Shown here: in pieces, positions 26,729 through 33,834 of the stretch
Position numbering within the stretch: position 1 is the first letter of the stretch
How the letters are laid out: each line of letters starts with the position of its first letter
DNA from: Caldilinea sp. CFX5
Lineage (GTDB): Bacteria; Chloroflexota; Anaerolineae; Caldilineales; Caldilineaceae
Direction: 5' to 3'
Length of the DNA stretch: 35,189 nucleotides
NCBI GenBank assembly: GCA_021405325.1
Contig: QWII01000131.1
Coordinates: 1 to 35,189, forward strand
The notes under the pieces: generated by a model
What the model was told of the DNA's origin: nothing
The model's database searches: none
Seen by the model: the letters and a program-made list of their open reading frames with translations, nothing else
Translations under genes and position numbers: made by a program

Positions 26729-26857
26729 GCCGAACATTGCGTGGTTCCGACTGGGCGAGATCACGGCTTTGGGCTGTCGGTTCCCCGCTTTGTTGCTTGT
26801 TCGTCTGTGCTGTCGGTCGCCCCGTAGCTCGCCCAGCGGCACACGCGTGTGTTCGCC
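26729..26857 (+). repeat. attC-like site A3
   Basis: 129 bp. Left core GCCGAAC (26729-26735), right core GTTCGCC (26851-26857). The left arm GCGTGGTTCCGACTGGGCGAG pairs with the complement of the right arm (GCGTGTGCCGCTGGGCGAG after a short mismatch), leaving one unpaired A after CCG, the same place as in A2 and A5. The conserved word GAGATCACGGCTTTG follows the stem, as in A4. Confidence 0.78.
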
Positions 26858-26983
26858 GCTCTCAGCGTTATCTAGGGCAGGCACAAAACCACCAACCAAG
26901 TTCCAGAGCTTATTTAAAATATCTTCGTAGGTTTGCCGTCCATCACTATACGGATGTGAGTATTTTGCAATCGAGTACACATT

Positions 26984-28324
26984 ATGAATAAATTAATTGG
27001 AGTGCTTGCAAGCCCAAACATATTCAATAGTTCGGAGTTTCGTAGCCTGAATCACCGGGCAGAAGCAATGGAGTTGGCTAACACTCTTAGACAATTTTGG
27101 CCTGCTCAATCGGGAACCGATATGTCTACCTTTACGGGATCATTCAGTCGCGAAGAACTTATGACCGCACTGCACAAGGCTGTTCAGAAAACAAAGTCAG
27201 ATGACATCTTTTTCTTCTACTATGCAGGACATGGATTCACGCGCGACAACGAGTCGTTTCTTGTAGTAAGCAACAGTAGAATAAACTCTCCTTCAAATAC
27301 ATGTATTGCACTAAGCGAGATCGTTCCTCTACTAGCACCACTTCGAAAAAAACTCATTATTATTGATGCATGCAAAGCTGGTGGTGTAGTCTCACAAGGA
27401 TTTGCACTCAGCACGCTATCGGTGCTTCCTGTGATTAGTGAATTTGCATCGGATCGTTTCACGGCCCTAGTATCTGCGGCTTCAGCGCACGAGAACAGCC
27501 TTGTTGGTGTCTTTACCGATAGTTTCATTTCTATTCTTGCAAGTATTTCAGCTACGGCTGAACAAGTCGATATTTTGGAATTTCTTGTGCGTATCAAGCA
27601 AGAGGTATCGATACGAACCAATGGACGACAAAACCCTTCAATCTCGTTTTCTGGCTCACCGGTCATTGTCGACTTTGCTTCATCTAATCATGAACAACGT
27701 GACTCGCGCTCACATTCTAGCACCCCAACTAGAGACAACATACGACGAGGAGATACTATGAAACAGATTAATGTGCTTGCAATTTTTGCTAATCCCAAAG
27801 GCAGCAATCCACTCAGGCTTGAACACGAAGATAGAGTGATCCGCGAGTCAACACGGTTGAGTCTTAACAGAGATAATATTCACCTTGACATCATGCATGC
27901 AGCAAGAATTGACGACTTTGCTCGTGCCTTGCTCGATAAGGATTATCAGATCGTTCACTTTTCGGGACATGGTACAGGAAGAGGCTTGGCATTTGAGAAC
28001 TCGCTTCAGGAAGTTCAAGTTGTTCCTAAAGATGCCCTAGCAGAGTCTTTGATGGCCTACAGCCCGCCTATCGAATGTGTTTTATTAAACTCTTGCTACT
28101 CGGATGTTCATGCTCAAGACCTCTCTGTTGGAGTACCATACACAATCGTTATGAGCGGGCCAATATCAGACGAAGGTGCTACTGAGTTTACACGCGGGTT
28201 CTATGACGCGATTGGAGCCGGTAAAAATATTGAGTTTGCCTACAAAGAGGGTTGCCGGCGCATTAAGTTAAAAAATCTCCCAGACGGGCTAACACCTGTT
28301 CTGATACCCAAATCGGTAAACTAA
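26984..28324 (+). CDS. Double caspase-like / CHAT protease (cassette 4)
   Basis: 446 residues with two caspase-clan domains. Domain one (1 to about 230): FFFYYAGHGFTRD with His83 and KLIIIDACKAGG with Cys130, the metacaspase/orthocaspase dyad. A linker rich in Ser/Arg (about 232-256) follows. Domain two (259-446): YQIVHFSGHGTGRGLAFE with His329 and CVLLNSCYSD with Cys371, the CHAT form. Bacterial proteins of both kinds serve as executioner proteases in anti-phage systems. No sensor, kinase or gasdermin is encoded beside it. An in-frame ATG with its own GAGGAG (27747-27760) could also produce the CHAT half alone. A+T-rich compared with the chromosome. Confidence 0.85.
   Translation: MNKLIGVLASPNIFNSSEFRSLNHRAEAMELANTLRQFWPAQSGTDMSTFTGSFSREELMTALHKAVQKTKSDDIFFFYYAGHGFTRDNESFLVVSNSRINSPSNTCIALSEIVPLLAPLRKKLIIIDACKAGGVVSQGFALSTLSVLPVISEFASDRFTALVSAASAHENSLVGVFTDSFISILASISATAEQVDILEFLVRIKQEVSIRTNGRQNPSISFSGSPVIVDFASSNHEQRDSRSHSSTPTRDNIRRGDTMKQINVLAIFANPKGSNPLRLEHEDRVIRESTRLSLNRDNIHLDIMHAARIDDFARALLDKDYQIVHFSGHGTGRGLAFENSLQEVQVVPKDALAESLMAYSPPIECVLLNSCYSDVHAQDLSVGVPYTIVMSGPISDEGATEFTRGFYDAIGAGKNIEFAYKEGCRRIKLKNLPDGLTPVLIPKSVN
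27747..27760 (+). promoter_or_regulatory. Internal ribosome binding site and start for the CHAT half
   Basis: GAGGAG (27747-27752) lies 5 nt before ATG 27758-27760, in frame with the caspase gene (Met259), exactly at the beginning of the second protease domain. The full-length start at 26984 has no comparable site. Two products (446 and 188 residues) are therefore likely. Confidence 0.65.
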
Positions 28325-28365
28325 TTTAGCAACCCAACATTCTAGGCAAAGGTGACGGGGCTTGC

Positions 28366-28494
28366 GGCGAACATTACATGAACAACGACCGAACGAGATC
28401 ACGGCTTTGTTATCGTTGGTCGCCCGCTTTAGCTGGTCGGGCACTTGGTGTTTTCTCCCCGCCACTCGCCCACCGCTTCATCACTGTGTTCGCC
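28366..28494 (+). repeat. attC-like site A4
   Basis: 129 bp. Left core GGCGAAC (28366-28372), right core GTTCGCC (28488-28494), a perfect complement. The inner arms pair less well (AACGAG against CTCGCC). The word GAGATCACGGCTTTG follows the left arm, and GTTGGTCGCCCGC is shared with A2. Confidence 0.72.
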
Positions 28495-28543
28495 GGCAAG
28501 ACGATCTCATGGGTAGGAACAGTAAAAACAGAAAAGTTGGGCG

Positions 28544-28572
28544 TTGTAGCTTGATCGACCACGTGGTATAAT
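28544..28572 (+). promoter_or_regulatory. Promoter of the RelE-type cassette
   Basis: TTGTAG (28544-28549), a 17-nt spacer and TATAAT (28567-28572) lie about 100 bp before the antitoxin ATG, inside the cassette. Confidence 0.6.
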
Positions 28573-28672
28573 AGACGCAGTGTTGACGGGAGACATAGGC
28601 TTTGGTGCGCCGTGTCGTCCTGGCAACGGACCGGAAGAGCGAGTTACGAATCAAGCCAGGAAAGTGACACAT

Positions 28673-28873
28673 ATGATGCAAGTGGAACAACTGCAACGTG
28701 CCATCGAAGCACTGTCGCCGCCCGAGTTTCGCCGACTGCGGCAGTGGTTTGCCGAAAAGGACTGGGAACGCTGGGATAAGCGATTAGAAGCAGACGTAGC
28801 TGCAGGCAAACTCGACTTTCTGCTAGAAGAAGCGCTAGCGGCGAAGCGCCAAGACATCTTACAGGACTTGTAG
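28673..28873 (+). CDS. Small antitoxin of a RelE/ParE-type pair
   Basis: 66 residues from ATG 28673 or 65 from the adjacent ATG 28676 (AGGAAAG upstream). MQVEQLQRAIEALSPPEFRRL, RQWFAEKDWERWDKRLEADV and AGKLDFLLEEALAAKRQ are typical of the short helical antitoxins that precede RelE-like toxins in cyanobacteria and Chloroflexota. Its stop is directly followed by the toxin ATG, with no intervening base. Confidence 0.75.
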   Translation: MMQVEQLQRAIEALSPPEFRRLRQWFAEKDWERWDKRLEADVAAGKLDFLLEEALAAKRQDILQDL

Positions 28874-29125
28874 ATGCATCGTACGACACCTCAGTTTTGG
28901 CAGCGCTTCGCCCAATTACCCGCAGCCGTGCAAAGTTTAGCCAGGAAAAACTTTGCCCTCCTCAAGCGTGATCCCAGTCATCCTTCGCTGCATTTCAAAA
29001 AAGTGGGCAGATACCGGTCGGCGCGTGTTGGATTACACTATCGTGTGTTAGCCGTGGAAGATGGTATGGACTTCATCTGGGTGTGGATTGGCACTCACGA
29101 TGAATACGACCGTCTGATTGGCTGA
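28874..29125 (+). CDS. RelE/ParE-family toxin
   Basis: 83 residues. MHRTTPQFWQRFAQLPAAVQ, FALLKRDPSHPSLHFKKVGR, ARVGLHYRVLAVEDG and VWIGTHDEYDRLI form the full ParE/RelE fold with the typical basic centre and C-terminal His/Asp/Tyr. Such toxins cleave mRNA on the ribosome or poison gyrase; which one is not clear from this subfamily. It begins right after the antitoxin stop and is bounded on the right by site A5. Confidence 0.8.
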   Translation: MHRTTPQFWQRFAQLPAAVQSLARKNFALLKRDPSHPSLHFKKVGRYRSARVGLHYRVLAVEDGMDFIWVWIGTHDEYDRLIG

Positions 29126-29204
29126 CACCGGCATGCTCGTTTTGCTGGCTCTGTCTGCTAACATGCTTCCTATTCATTGGTATAGCGGGAGTGTGTGAAC
29201 TGCC

Positions 29205-29288
29205 GCCGAACATCGTGTGGAACCGACCAGGGTGAGCTCGGCCTTTTGCTTATTCCTTACCTCCTGGCGGTTCACACCGGTGTTCGCC
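29205..29288 (+). repeat. attC-like site A5
   Basis: 84 bp. Left core GCCGAAC (29205-29211), right core GTTCGCC (29282-29288). Arms ATCGTGTGGAACCGACCAGG and the complement of the right arm (CCGGTGTGAACCGCCAGG) pair with a single unpaired A after CCG, as in A2 and A3. Confidence 0.75.
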
Positions 29289-29376
29289 ATCTTTTCGCTC
29301 CGCTCCATGCCATCCATATTGTCGTAATCCGCAGTGAAATTGCTTCCCCGATTGCGGTAGTATAAGCCAACCAGCC

Positions 29377-29482
29377 GTAGACACCTTCTTCAACAGGGGC
29401 GGCGTGGGCAACCGCAATGCCCCGCTGTCACCCCGCCCTGGTGCGCGGCACGCGCCGCTCGACCAGCCCAGCCGTGAACGGG
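29377..29482 (+). repeat. Family B cassette repeat B1
   Basis: About 105 bp beginning GTAGACACC and ending GCCGTGAACG. The left arm GGCGGCGTGGGCAACCG pairs, with bulges, with the right arm GTGCGCGGCACGCGCCGC; the loop is CAATGCCCCGCTGTCACC-like. There is no gene from 29289 to 29376. Repeats B1-B7 share this order and all lie in the same orientation. Confidence 0.7.
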
Positions 29483-29521
29483 CAGGTTCATTGCTATGCT
29501 AAAATTTACGAATAATGATGG

Positions 29522-29550
29522 TTGATACGTAGGTGAAACTATAGTAGAAT
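29522..29550 (+). promoter_or_regulatory. Promoter without a recognisable gene
   Basis: TTGATA (29522-29527), a 17-nt spacer and TAGAAT (29545-29550) precede about 120 bp with no convincing gene; an open frame starting at 29549 would begin inside the -10 box. The hairpin GGGAG(CAAGGT)CTCCC at 29586-29601 with a later T5 run suggests a short RNA; this is speculative. Confidence 0.45.
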
Positions 29551-29669
29551 GAAAGTACAGCTAAGAGGTCTAACCATTTTGGACCGTGGGAGCAAGGTCT
29601 CCCCTTGGCTGTCTTTTTGTTTGCCCAAATCACCGTGCCGATCAACAAGAGCGCTATGTATCTCTTATA

Positions 29670-29726
29670 GTCACCCCACCTCGGTTCGCTGCACGCGCCG
29701 GTTGACCAGGCCAACCGTGAACAGGC
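29670..29726 (+). repeat. Family B cassette repeat B2 (right part only)
   Basis: Holds GTCACCCC, CGGTTCGCTGCACGCGCCGG, TTGACCAGGCCAACC and GTGAACAGGCTG, the right half of the B element. The left half is missing or diverged. Confidence 0.65.
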
Positions 29727-29753
29727 TGCTACATTGTGCAGAGCGGTTGACGG

Positions 29754-29782
29754 TTGCTGAAAAGCGGGGAAATGAGTATACT
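29754..29782 (+). promoter_or_regulatory. Promoter of the retropepsin-like cassette
   Basis: TTGCTG (29754-29759), a 17-nt spacer and TATACT (29777-29782) precede the gene at 29820. GGAGAGAGG at 29801-29809 is its ribosome binding site. A TATAAT at 29812-29817 is too close to the ATG to serve. Confidence 0.5.
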
Positions 29783-29819
29783 GACGGCAGGATGCTTGTA
29801 GGAGAGAGGGGTATAATCT

Positions 29820-30035
29820 ATGTCATTGGCCGAACTGTTTCCTGATATTAAACTTCTTCCCCGTGCCGATAAATTGCGGTTGATGCAATTTCTGGTCGTT
29901 GAACTAGCGCAGGAGGAGGGGGTACCGTTGCTCACTGCTGGCGCTGAGTATCCGGTGTGGACGCCGATCAATGCGTTTGGGGCGGCAGAAACACTCATGA
30001 AAATGCTAGAAAATCACAAGGCAGCAAACGCATGA
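29820..30035 (+). CDS. Small antitoxin-like protein
   Basis: 71 residues: MSLAELFPDIKLLPRADKLR then LMQFLVVELAQEEGVPLL, and a C-terminal PVWTPINAFGAAETLMKMLE. Such short helical proteins, common in cyanobacteria and Chloroflexota, usually sit directly upstream of a retropepsin-like or PIN-like partner. Its TGA overlaps the ATG of the next gene (ATGA), so the two are coupled. An antitoxin or chaperone-like role is inferred from gene order only. Confidence 0.6.
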   Translation: MSLAELFPDIKLLPRADKLRLMQFLVVELAQEEGVPLLTAGAEYPVWTPINAFGAAETLMKMLENHKAANA

Positions 30036-30454
30036 AACCGCTGCGTCTTTCCTATCAGCGTATAGAAACTGGGCAAACCTCGGCTGGCGAATTAGCCTAT
30101 TTGCCGATTACGATCAGCACGACCCACGGTTCAGTTGAACTGACTGGGTTGCTGGACAGTGGCTCGACCGTCAACGTGTTACCGTACACTGTTGGCTTAG
30201 CCCTCGGCTTTTCCTGGGAACAACAGACCATTCCGATTGCTTTGACCGGCAGCCTAGCCAAAGCGCCGGCCTATGGCGTTATCGTGGCCGGGAAAGTTGG
30301 GGCATTTCCAGCGGTGGAATTAGCCTTTGCCTGGACACAAGCGGCCCATGTTCCACTTATTTTGGGGCAGGTCAATTTCTTCATGGAGTTTGATGTTTGC
30401 TTCTTTCGCTCACAAGCGGCCTTTGAGGTGAAACCAAAGGTTGGTCGAAGGTAA
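30032..30454 (+). CDS. Retropepsin-like aspartic protease domain protein
   Basis: 140 residues from ATG 30032. TGLLDSGSTVNVLPYTVGLA contains the aspartic DSG motif, and LILGQVNFFMEFDVCFF with a preceding hydrophobic run fits the ILG-type second half of single-domain retropepsins. As a dimer such a domain could cleave proteins. The family in bacteria is poorly understood, and here it is coupled to a small upstream gene as in a toxin-antitoxin pair. Confidence 0.7.
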   Translation: MKPLRLSYQRIETGQTSAGELAYLPITISTTHGSVELTGLLDSGSTVNVLPYTVGLALGFSWEQQTIPIALTGSLAKAPAYGVIVAGKVGAFPAVELAFAWTQAAHVPLILGQVNFFMEFDVCFFRSQAAFEVKPKVGRR

Positions 30455-30469
30455 CAGGACAATACCACA

Positions 30470-30736
30470 ATGGATAAGAAGCAGATTGATCCTACGCCTG
30501 AACACTTTGCGAGTTACGAAGAAGCCGCCGAGTTTTGGGATACCCACGATACAACCGATTATCTGGATGAGTTCACCACCGTCGATGTCCCTACAGCATT
30601 ACATGCACGCCGCTTTGAAGTCGAGATTGCCGAAGATGTGGTAGAACTCCTGCAAACGAAAGCTCGACAACAGGGTGTACCGATTGGCTATTTGGCCTCA
30701 GATCTCCTTCGCCGGCAGTTACAGGTCGCTGCCTGA
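30470..30736 (+). CDS. CopG/BrnA-like antitoxin
   Basis: 88 residues: YEEAAEFWDTHDTTDYLDEF and VPTALHARRFEVEIAEDVVE are typical of the CopG-type antitoxins with the FWDTH(D/S)T motif. The C-terminus (ARQQGVPIGYLASDLLRRQL) is the ribbon-helix-helix-like end. No toxin partner follows; the next sequence is a broken Rpn gene. It is therefore an orphan, or pairs with the upstream gene after a 15-bp gap. Confidence 0.7.
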   Translation: MDKKQIDPTPEHFASYEEAAEFWDTHDTTDYLDEFTTVDVPTALHARRFEVEIAEDVVELLQTKARQQGVPIGYLASDLLRRQLQVAA

Positions 30737-30763
30737 ACGCTATCAAGTAATAGGACAAACCAT

Positions 30764-31456
30764 AAGCGGATCAAGAAACTGCCGGCCATCTTCCCCATTG
30801 TGCTGTACAATGGCAAACGCAAGTAGAGTGCACCTACCAAGCTCAGCGACTTGATCGAAGGCGAACCGCCTTTGGGTGACTACGCCGTCGGGTTCCAGTA
30901 TCTGCTGCTGAATGAGAAAGCCTACAGCAAAGAGCAGTTGCTGAAGATTCGCAACATTGTGTCCACCCTGTTCCTGGCGGAAGGCCATTACGACATCGCT
31001 CTCCTCGAACAGGAGTTGTTGAACCTGTACGATAATGAGCCGGATAAGCAGGCGGTGTCGCTCTTTCTGAATTGGTTTCGTCAGTTGGCGTTGTATGGCA
31101 AAGTGTCACCGGACGACTACGAGAAGTTGGATGTTGTCTATCGGACGAAAGAGGAGGTACGAACCATGTTAGTGGCAACTTTAGAGCAGGAACGCAAGAA
31201 GATTTATCAGCAAGGCGAAGATGCTGGGGTTGTCAAAGGTCAGATGACAACCCAACGGCAGACGATTGGTCAACTCTTGCAATTCCGGTTTGATCTGGCG
31301 GATGCTGACCTACGCTACTTCATGCAACAAGTGGCAAACATACAAGAGTTGCAACAGTTAGACGAGTTGGTCGATGTTTTGCTAAACAAAGCAGCAACGC
31401 TTGCGGACTTCACTTCAACATTGACAAAATACCAGCCAGAGCATAAAGCGCATTGA
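30764..31456 (+). pseudogene. Rpn family nuclease remnant, 5'-truncated with an amber codon
   Basis: In one frame, KRIKKLPAIFPIVLYNGKRK, a TAG at 30824-30826, then SAPTKLSDLIEGEPPLGDYA and the full C-terminal helical part (QQGEDAGVVKGQ, LLQFRFDLADADLRYF). In Rpn proteins the blocked position is normally Trp (YNGxxxWxAP), so TGG to TAG is the simplest reading. The N-terminal nuclease core (GFKRLF, ExQ) is absent: upstream of 30764 the frame has no Rpn similarity and meets a stop. A TTG at 30851 could start a 201-residue fragment but would lack the active site. Confidence 0.8.
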
Positions 31457-31491
31457 TGATTGGTTTATTCTTTTGATGAGCAAAACTATAG

Positions 31492-31534
31492 AAGCGCAGA
31501 AGAAGTAGAGCCTTTCTCTGCGCTTTTGTTTTTG
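31492..31534 (+). terminator. Intrinsic terminator after the Rpn remnant
   Basis: AAGCGCAGA (31492-31500) pairs exactly with TCTGCGCTT (31517-31525), followed by TTGTTTTTG. Confidence 0.8.
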
Positions 31535-31541
31535 TACGATA

Positions 31542-31640
31542 GTAGACCGCCTGATCGGCCTCCTGGGCAAGGGGCGGCGTGGGCAAGTCCCCTGCCCCGG
31601 TTCGCGGCACGCGCCGGTCGACCAACCCAGCCGTGAACAG
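31542..31640 (+). repeat. Family B cassette repeat B3
   Basis: Full-length copy from GTAGACCGCC to GCCGTGAACAG. The left arm CTGGGCAAGGGGCGGCGTGG pairs, with bulges, with the right arm GGCACGCGCCGGTCGACC and CAACCCAG. Confidence 0.72.
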
Positions 31641-31694
31641 ATGGTTCGTCAACCCATCGCCCGACACAGGCACGTAGTCAGCACGAAGTCAGTT

Positions 31695-31724
31695 TTGGCA
31701 AGCTAGGCTCAAAAGTAGTATAAT
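31695..31724 (+). promoter_or_regulatory. Promoter of the mazEF-like pair, possibly leaderless
   Basis: TTGGCA (31695-31700), an 18-nt spacer and TATAAT (31719-31724). The antitoxin ATG is at 31731, only 6 nt after the -10 box, about where transcription should begin, so the mRNA may be leaderless. No Shine-Dalgarno is seen. Confidence 0.7.
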
Positions 31725-31730
31725 GGTAGT

Positions 31731-31961
31731 ATGAAAGTTAAAACATCCATTACGCTGTCTGAAAACCTACTCACCACCATCGACCAGCTTGCCGGCGAAT
31801 ACAAGAACCGTTCGTTCTTTCTGGAAACCGCGGCTTGGGCCTTTATTGAGTATCTCCGCCGCGCCGAGCGCGATGCACGTGACCTCGACATCATCAATCG
31901 CCGCGCTGATGCTCTCAATGAAGAAGCGCTCGATGTCCTCAGTTATCAAGCGCCGCGATGA
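31731..31961 (+). CDS. Ribbon-helix-helix antitoxin (MazE/CopG-like)
   Basis: 76 residues. [20 protein letters not shown] and [20 protein letters not shown] form the ribbon-helix-helix DNA-binding unit; the acidic tail ([20 protein letters not shown]) would bind the toxin. The ATG sits at the predicted transcription start. Its TGA overlaps the toxin ATG (ATGA), giving coupled translation. Likely autoregulates its promoter. Confidence 0.8.
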   Translation: MKVKTSITLSENLLTTIDQLAGEYKNRSFFLETAAWAFIEYLRRAERDARDLDIINRRADALNEEALDVLSYQAPR

Positions 31962-32293
31962 AACGGGGCGAACTTTATCGCGTTGCCAAACCGCCGGGGA
32001 CTGACCCGAAAAAGTTTCGCGTTTTTGTGGTAGTTAGCCGCCCTTTATTGATTGCCTCACGCTTTTCAACGGTCATTTGCGCGCCGGTTTATTCAATCCA
32101 CGATGGCTTATCAACCCAAGTGCCGGTAGGCATTGCCGAAGGTCTCAACCATGACAGCAGCATCCATTGTGATGAGTTGGCGAGCCTGCCCAAGTCCGTC
32201 CTCACTCACTACATTGGGACGTTGTCTCCGAATAAATTGGCAGAATTAAACAAAGCCTTACTGATTGCATTAGCCTTAGATGGCGTAATTTAA
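31958..32293 (+). CDS. MazF/PemK-type toxin
   Basis: 111 residues of the PemK/CcdB fold: [20 protein letters not shown] with the GELY and R motifs, then [42 protein letters not shown] and the closing helix [12 protein letters not shown]. MazF toxins cut mRNA at short sequences. All family blocks are present, so it should be active. It overlaps the antitoxin gene by 4 nt. Confidence 0.85.
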   Translation: MKRGELYRVAKPPGTDPKKFRVFVVVSRPLLIASRFSTVICAPVYSIHDGLSTQVPVGIAEGLNHDSSIHCDELASLPKSVLTHYIGTLSPNKLAELNKALLIALALDGVI

Positions 32294-32324
32294 CCGGCAC
32301 GAAGTCACATTGCAACTGTCTCGT

Positions 32325-32392
32325 GTGTAACCGCAATGCCCCGCAGTCACCTCGCCCCGGTTCGCTGCCCGTGCCGGACGACCAGGCCAGCC
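32325..32392 (+). repeat. Family B cassette repeat B4 (diverged)
   Basis: Contains AACCGCAATGCCCCGCAGTC, CGCCCCGGTTCGCTGCCCGT and GACCAGGCCAGCC. The left end is missing. Downstream, CAGCC...GGCTGG can still form the small hairpin seen in other B copies. Confidence 0.65.
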
Positions 32393-32503
32393 ATACATCT
32401 AAAACAGCTAACAGCCCCAAAACAGGCTGGACAAAGGGGTAATCTGCGTGTATAGTATCGCCAGGTGCAGGTGTGATTTGCGCAGAAAGTAGGATATTCA
32501 GCA

Positions 32504-32911
32504 ATGGCTACCGTTCAGGTTGTTTCCAAAGTTACGTTGAATGTTGATCAGATGTTAGAGGGCGTTGCCCAACTCGATCTTGCTGAACTTGAGCGCTTTG
32601 CCTTTCGGGTCAGCGGTCTGGTGGCGCGCCGCAAAGCGCCTAGTTTGCCCAAGCACGAAGCCGAACTGTTGCAACAGATCAACCAGGGGTTGCCGGCAGC
32701 GCAATGGCAGCGCTATCAAACGCTGAATGCCAAGTTGCTAGATGAACGCATCACGCCGGATGAACACCAGGAATTGAGTGCGTTGATTGATCAGATTGAA
32801 CAGTTGGAGGGAGAACGACTTGCCCATTTGATTGAGCTAGCCCAATTGCGGAATGTGCCGTTGGCTACCCTTATGACACAACTTGGCATTGGGCAGCCAC
32901 GCAATGGCTAA
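32504..32911 (+). CDS. Uncharacterised helical protein preceding an HNH gene
   Basis: 135 residues. VTLNVDQMLEGVAQLDLAEL, then a long helical region (HEAELLQQINQGLPAAQWQR, ERITPDEHQELSALIDQIEQ) and NVPLATLMTQLGI. Proteins of this form occur immediately upstream of small HNH endonuclease genes in cyanobacteria and Chloroflexota; an antitoxin-like or DNA-binding role is inferred. Its stop lies 8 nt inside the next gene. Confidence 0.65.
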   Translation: MATVQVVSKVTLNVDQMLEGVAQLDLAELERFAFRVSGLVARRKAPSLPKHEAELLQQINQGLPAAQWQRYQTLNAKLLDERITPDEHQELSALIDQIEQLEGERLAHLIELAQLRNVPLATLMTQLGIGQPRNG

Positions 32912-33343
32912 ACGCTACATCACGGCAAAACAGCGGCAGGTGGTGATCGAACGGGCTGCTGAACGGTGCGAATATTGTCAATGTTGGGCCGCTATGCCAT
33001 CCAATCGTTTGATGTTGATCATATTGTACCTGTCAGCCGTGGCGGCACGTCAACCCTGGATAACTTGGCCTATGCCTGTTCGGGTTGCAATCGCCATAAA
33101 TTGAACCGGGTTGACGCGTTTGATCTCGTTGAGCAACAGACCGTGGCGTTATTTCATCCTCGCCTCGACCGTTGGCAAGAGCATTTTCAGTGGAATGACG
33201 ATTATACGCTGATGATCGGTTTGACGCCAACAGGGCGCGTGACAGTGGCAGCCTTGCAACTAAACCGCCAAGGTGTCGTCAATTTGCGTAGATTGCTCCA
33301 CATGATCGGTCAACACCCACCTTCCCTGTCTACAGACAAATAA
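32904..33343 (+). pseudogene. HNH endonuclease, frameshifted
   Basis: From ATG 32904: MAKRYITAKQRQVVIERAAE then RCEYCQC in one frame, and from about 32985 on GRYAIQSFDVDHIVPVSRGG, STLDNLAYACSGCNRHKLNR in the frame one base earlier. Both pieces belong to one HNH enzyme (CxxC, DHIVP, CxxC, NRHK), so a single base has been lost between about 32980 and 32998 (or gained twice). No slippery heptamer is present. The downstream part continues intact to 33343. A sequencing or assembly error is possible. Confidence 0.82.
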
Positions 33344-33350
33344 GAGATCT

Positions 33351-33408
33351 GTCGTCACCCTACCCTAGTTCGCTGCACGCGGCGGTCGATCAGGCTAGCC
33401 AAAAACAG
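33351..33408 (+). repeat. Family B cassette repeat B5 (right part)
   Basis: GTCGTCACCC, GTTCGCTGCACGCGGCGGTC and GATCAGGCTAGCC reproduce the right half of B. It runs into a terminator. Confidence 0.62.
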
Positions 33409-33420
33409 GCTGGCCTTTTT
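33393..33420 (+). terminator. Intrinsic terminator at the end of B5
   Basis: GGCTAGCC (33393-33400) pairs with GGCTGGCC (33408-33415, one G-T pair) and is followed by TTTTT. Confidence 0.75.
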
Positions 33421-33445
33421 GTCAACTTGACTGATAGATTGCTCA

Positions 33446-33474
33446 TTGACCAAAACCCAGATTTCGCCTATACT
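33446..33474 (+). promoter_or_regulatory. Cassette promoter of the mntA-hepT pair
   Basis: TTGACC (33446-33451), a 17-nt spacer and TATACT (33469-33474). A nearly identical 31-bp stretch (two differences) lies at 34256-34286 before the brnT pair. Confidence 0.8.
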
Positions 33475-33531
33475 TCTCGTAGCTGACCGGATGATGATTT
33501 GCTGTGCGAATCGGGAAGGGGAAGCGGACTT

Positions 33532-33834
33532 ATGTTGACAATCCACCAAGTCACAACCACTTTACGCCAACAGTTGCCCTACTTGTCGGCAGAGTACGGG
33601 GTTACGCGGCTTGGCATTTTCGGTTCATACGCCAAAGGCACGCAACAGGAGCAGAGTGACATTGATCTGGTTGTCGAATTCAAAACCCCACTTGGCCTCC
33701 GCTTTGTCGAGTTGACCGACTATCTTGAGCAGATTTTGCAGCGACCGGTGGATGTCCTGACACCGGCAGGGATTGGCGCTATTCGTAATCCACAAGTGGC
33801 CAAAGATATTCAGGAGTCTCTAGTCTATGTCTAG
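33532..33834 (+). CDS. mntA: MntA-type nucleotidyltransferase antitoxin
   Basis: 100 residues from ATG 33532 (GGAAGGGGAAG upstream). The minimal nucleotidyltransferase motif is complete: GIFGSYAKGTQQEQSDIDLV with Gly31-Ser32, Asp43 and Asp45. In studied MntA-HepT systems this enzyme transfers AMP to the toxin and so silences it. The stop overlaps the next ATG by 8 nt, giving coupled synthesis. Promoter at 33446-33474. Confidence 0.88.
   Translation: MLTIHQVTTTLRQQLPYLSAEYGVTRLGIFGSYAKGTQQEQSDIDLVVEFKTPLGLRFVELTDYLEQILQRPVDVLTPAGIGAIRNPQVAKDIQESLVYV

Noticed and set aside
29549..29845. 98-codon open frame on the + strand
   Set aside because: It starts inside a -10 box, crosses repeat B2, and overlaps the next gene out of frame.
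32980..32998. Programmed -1 frameshift in the HNH gene
   Set aside because: No X-XXY-YYZ heptamer or following hairpin is seen; mutation or sequencing error is simpler.
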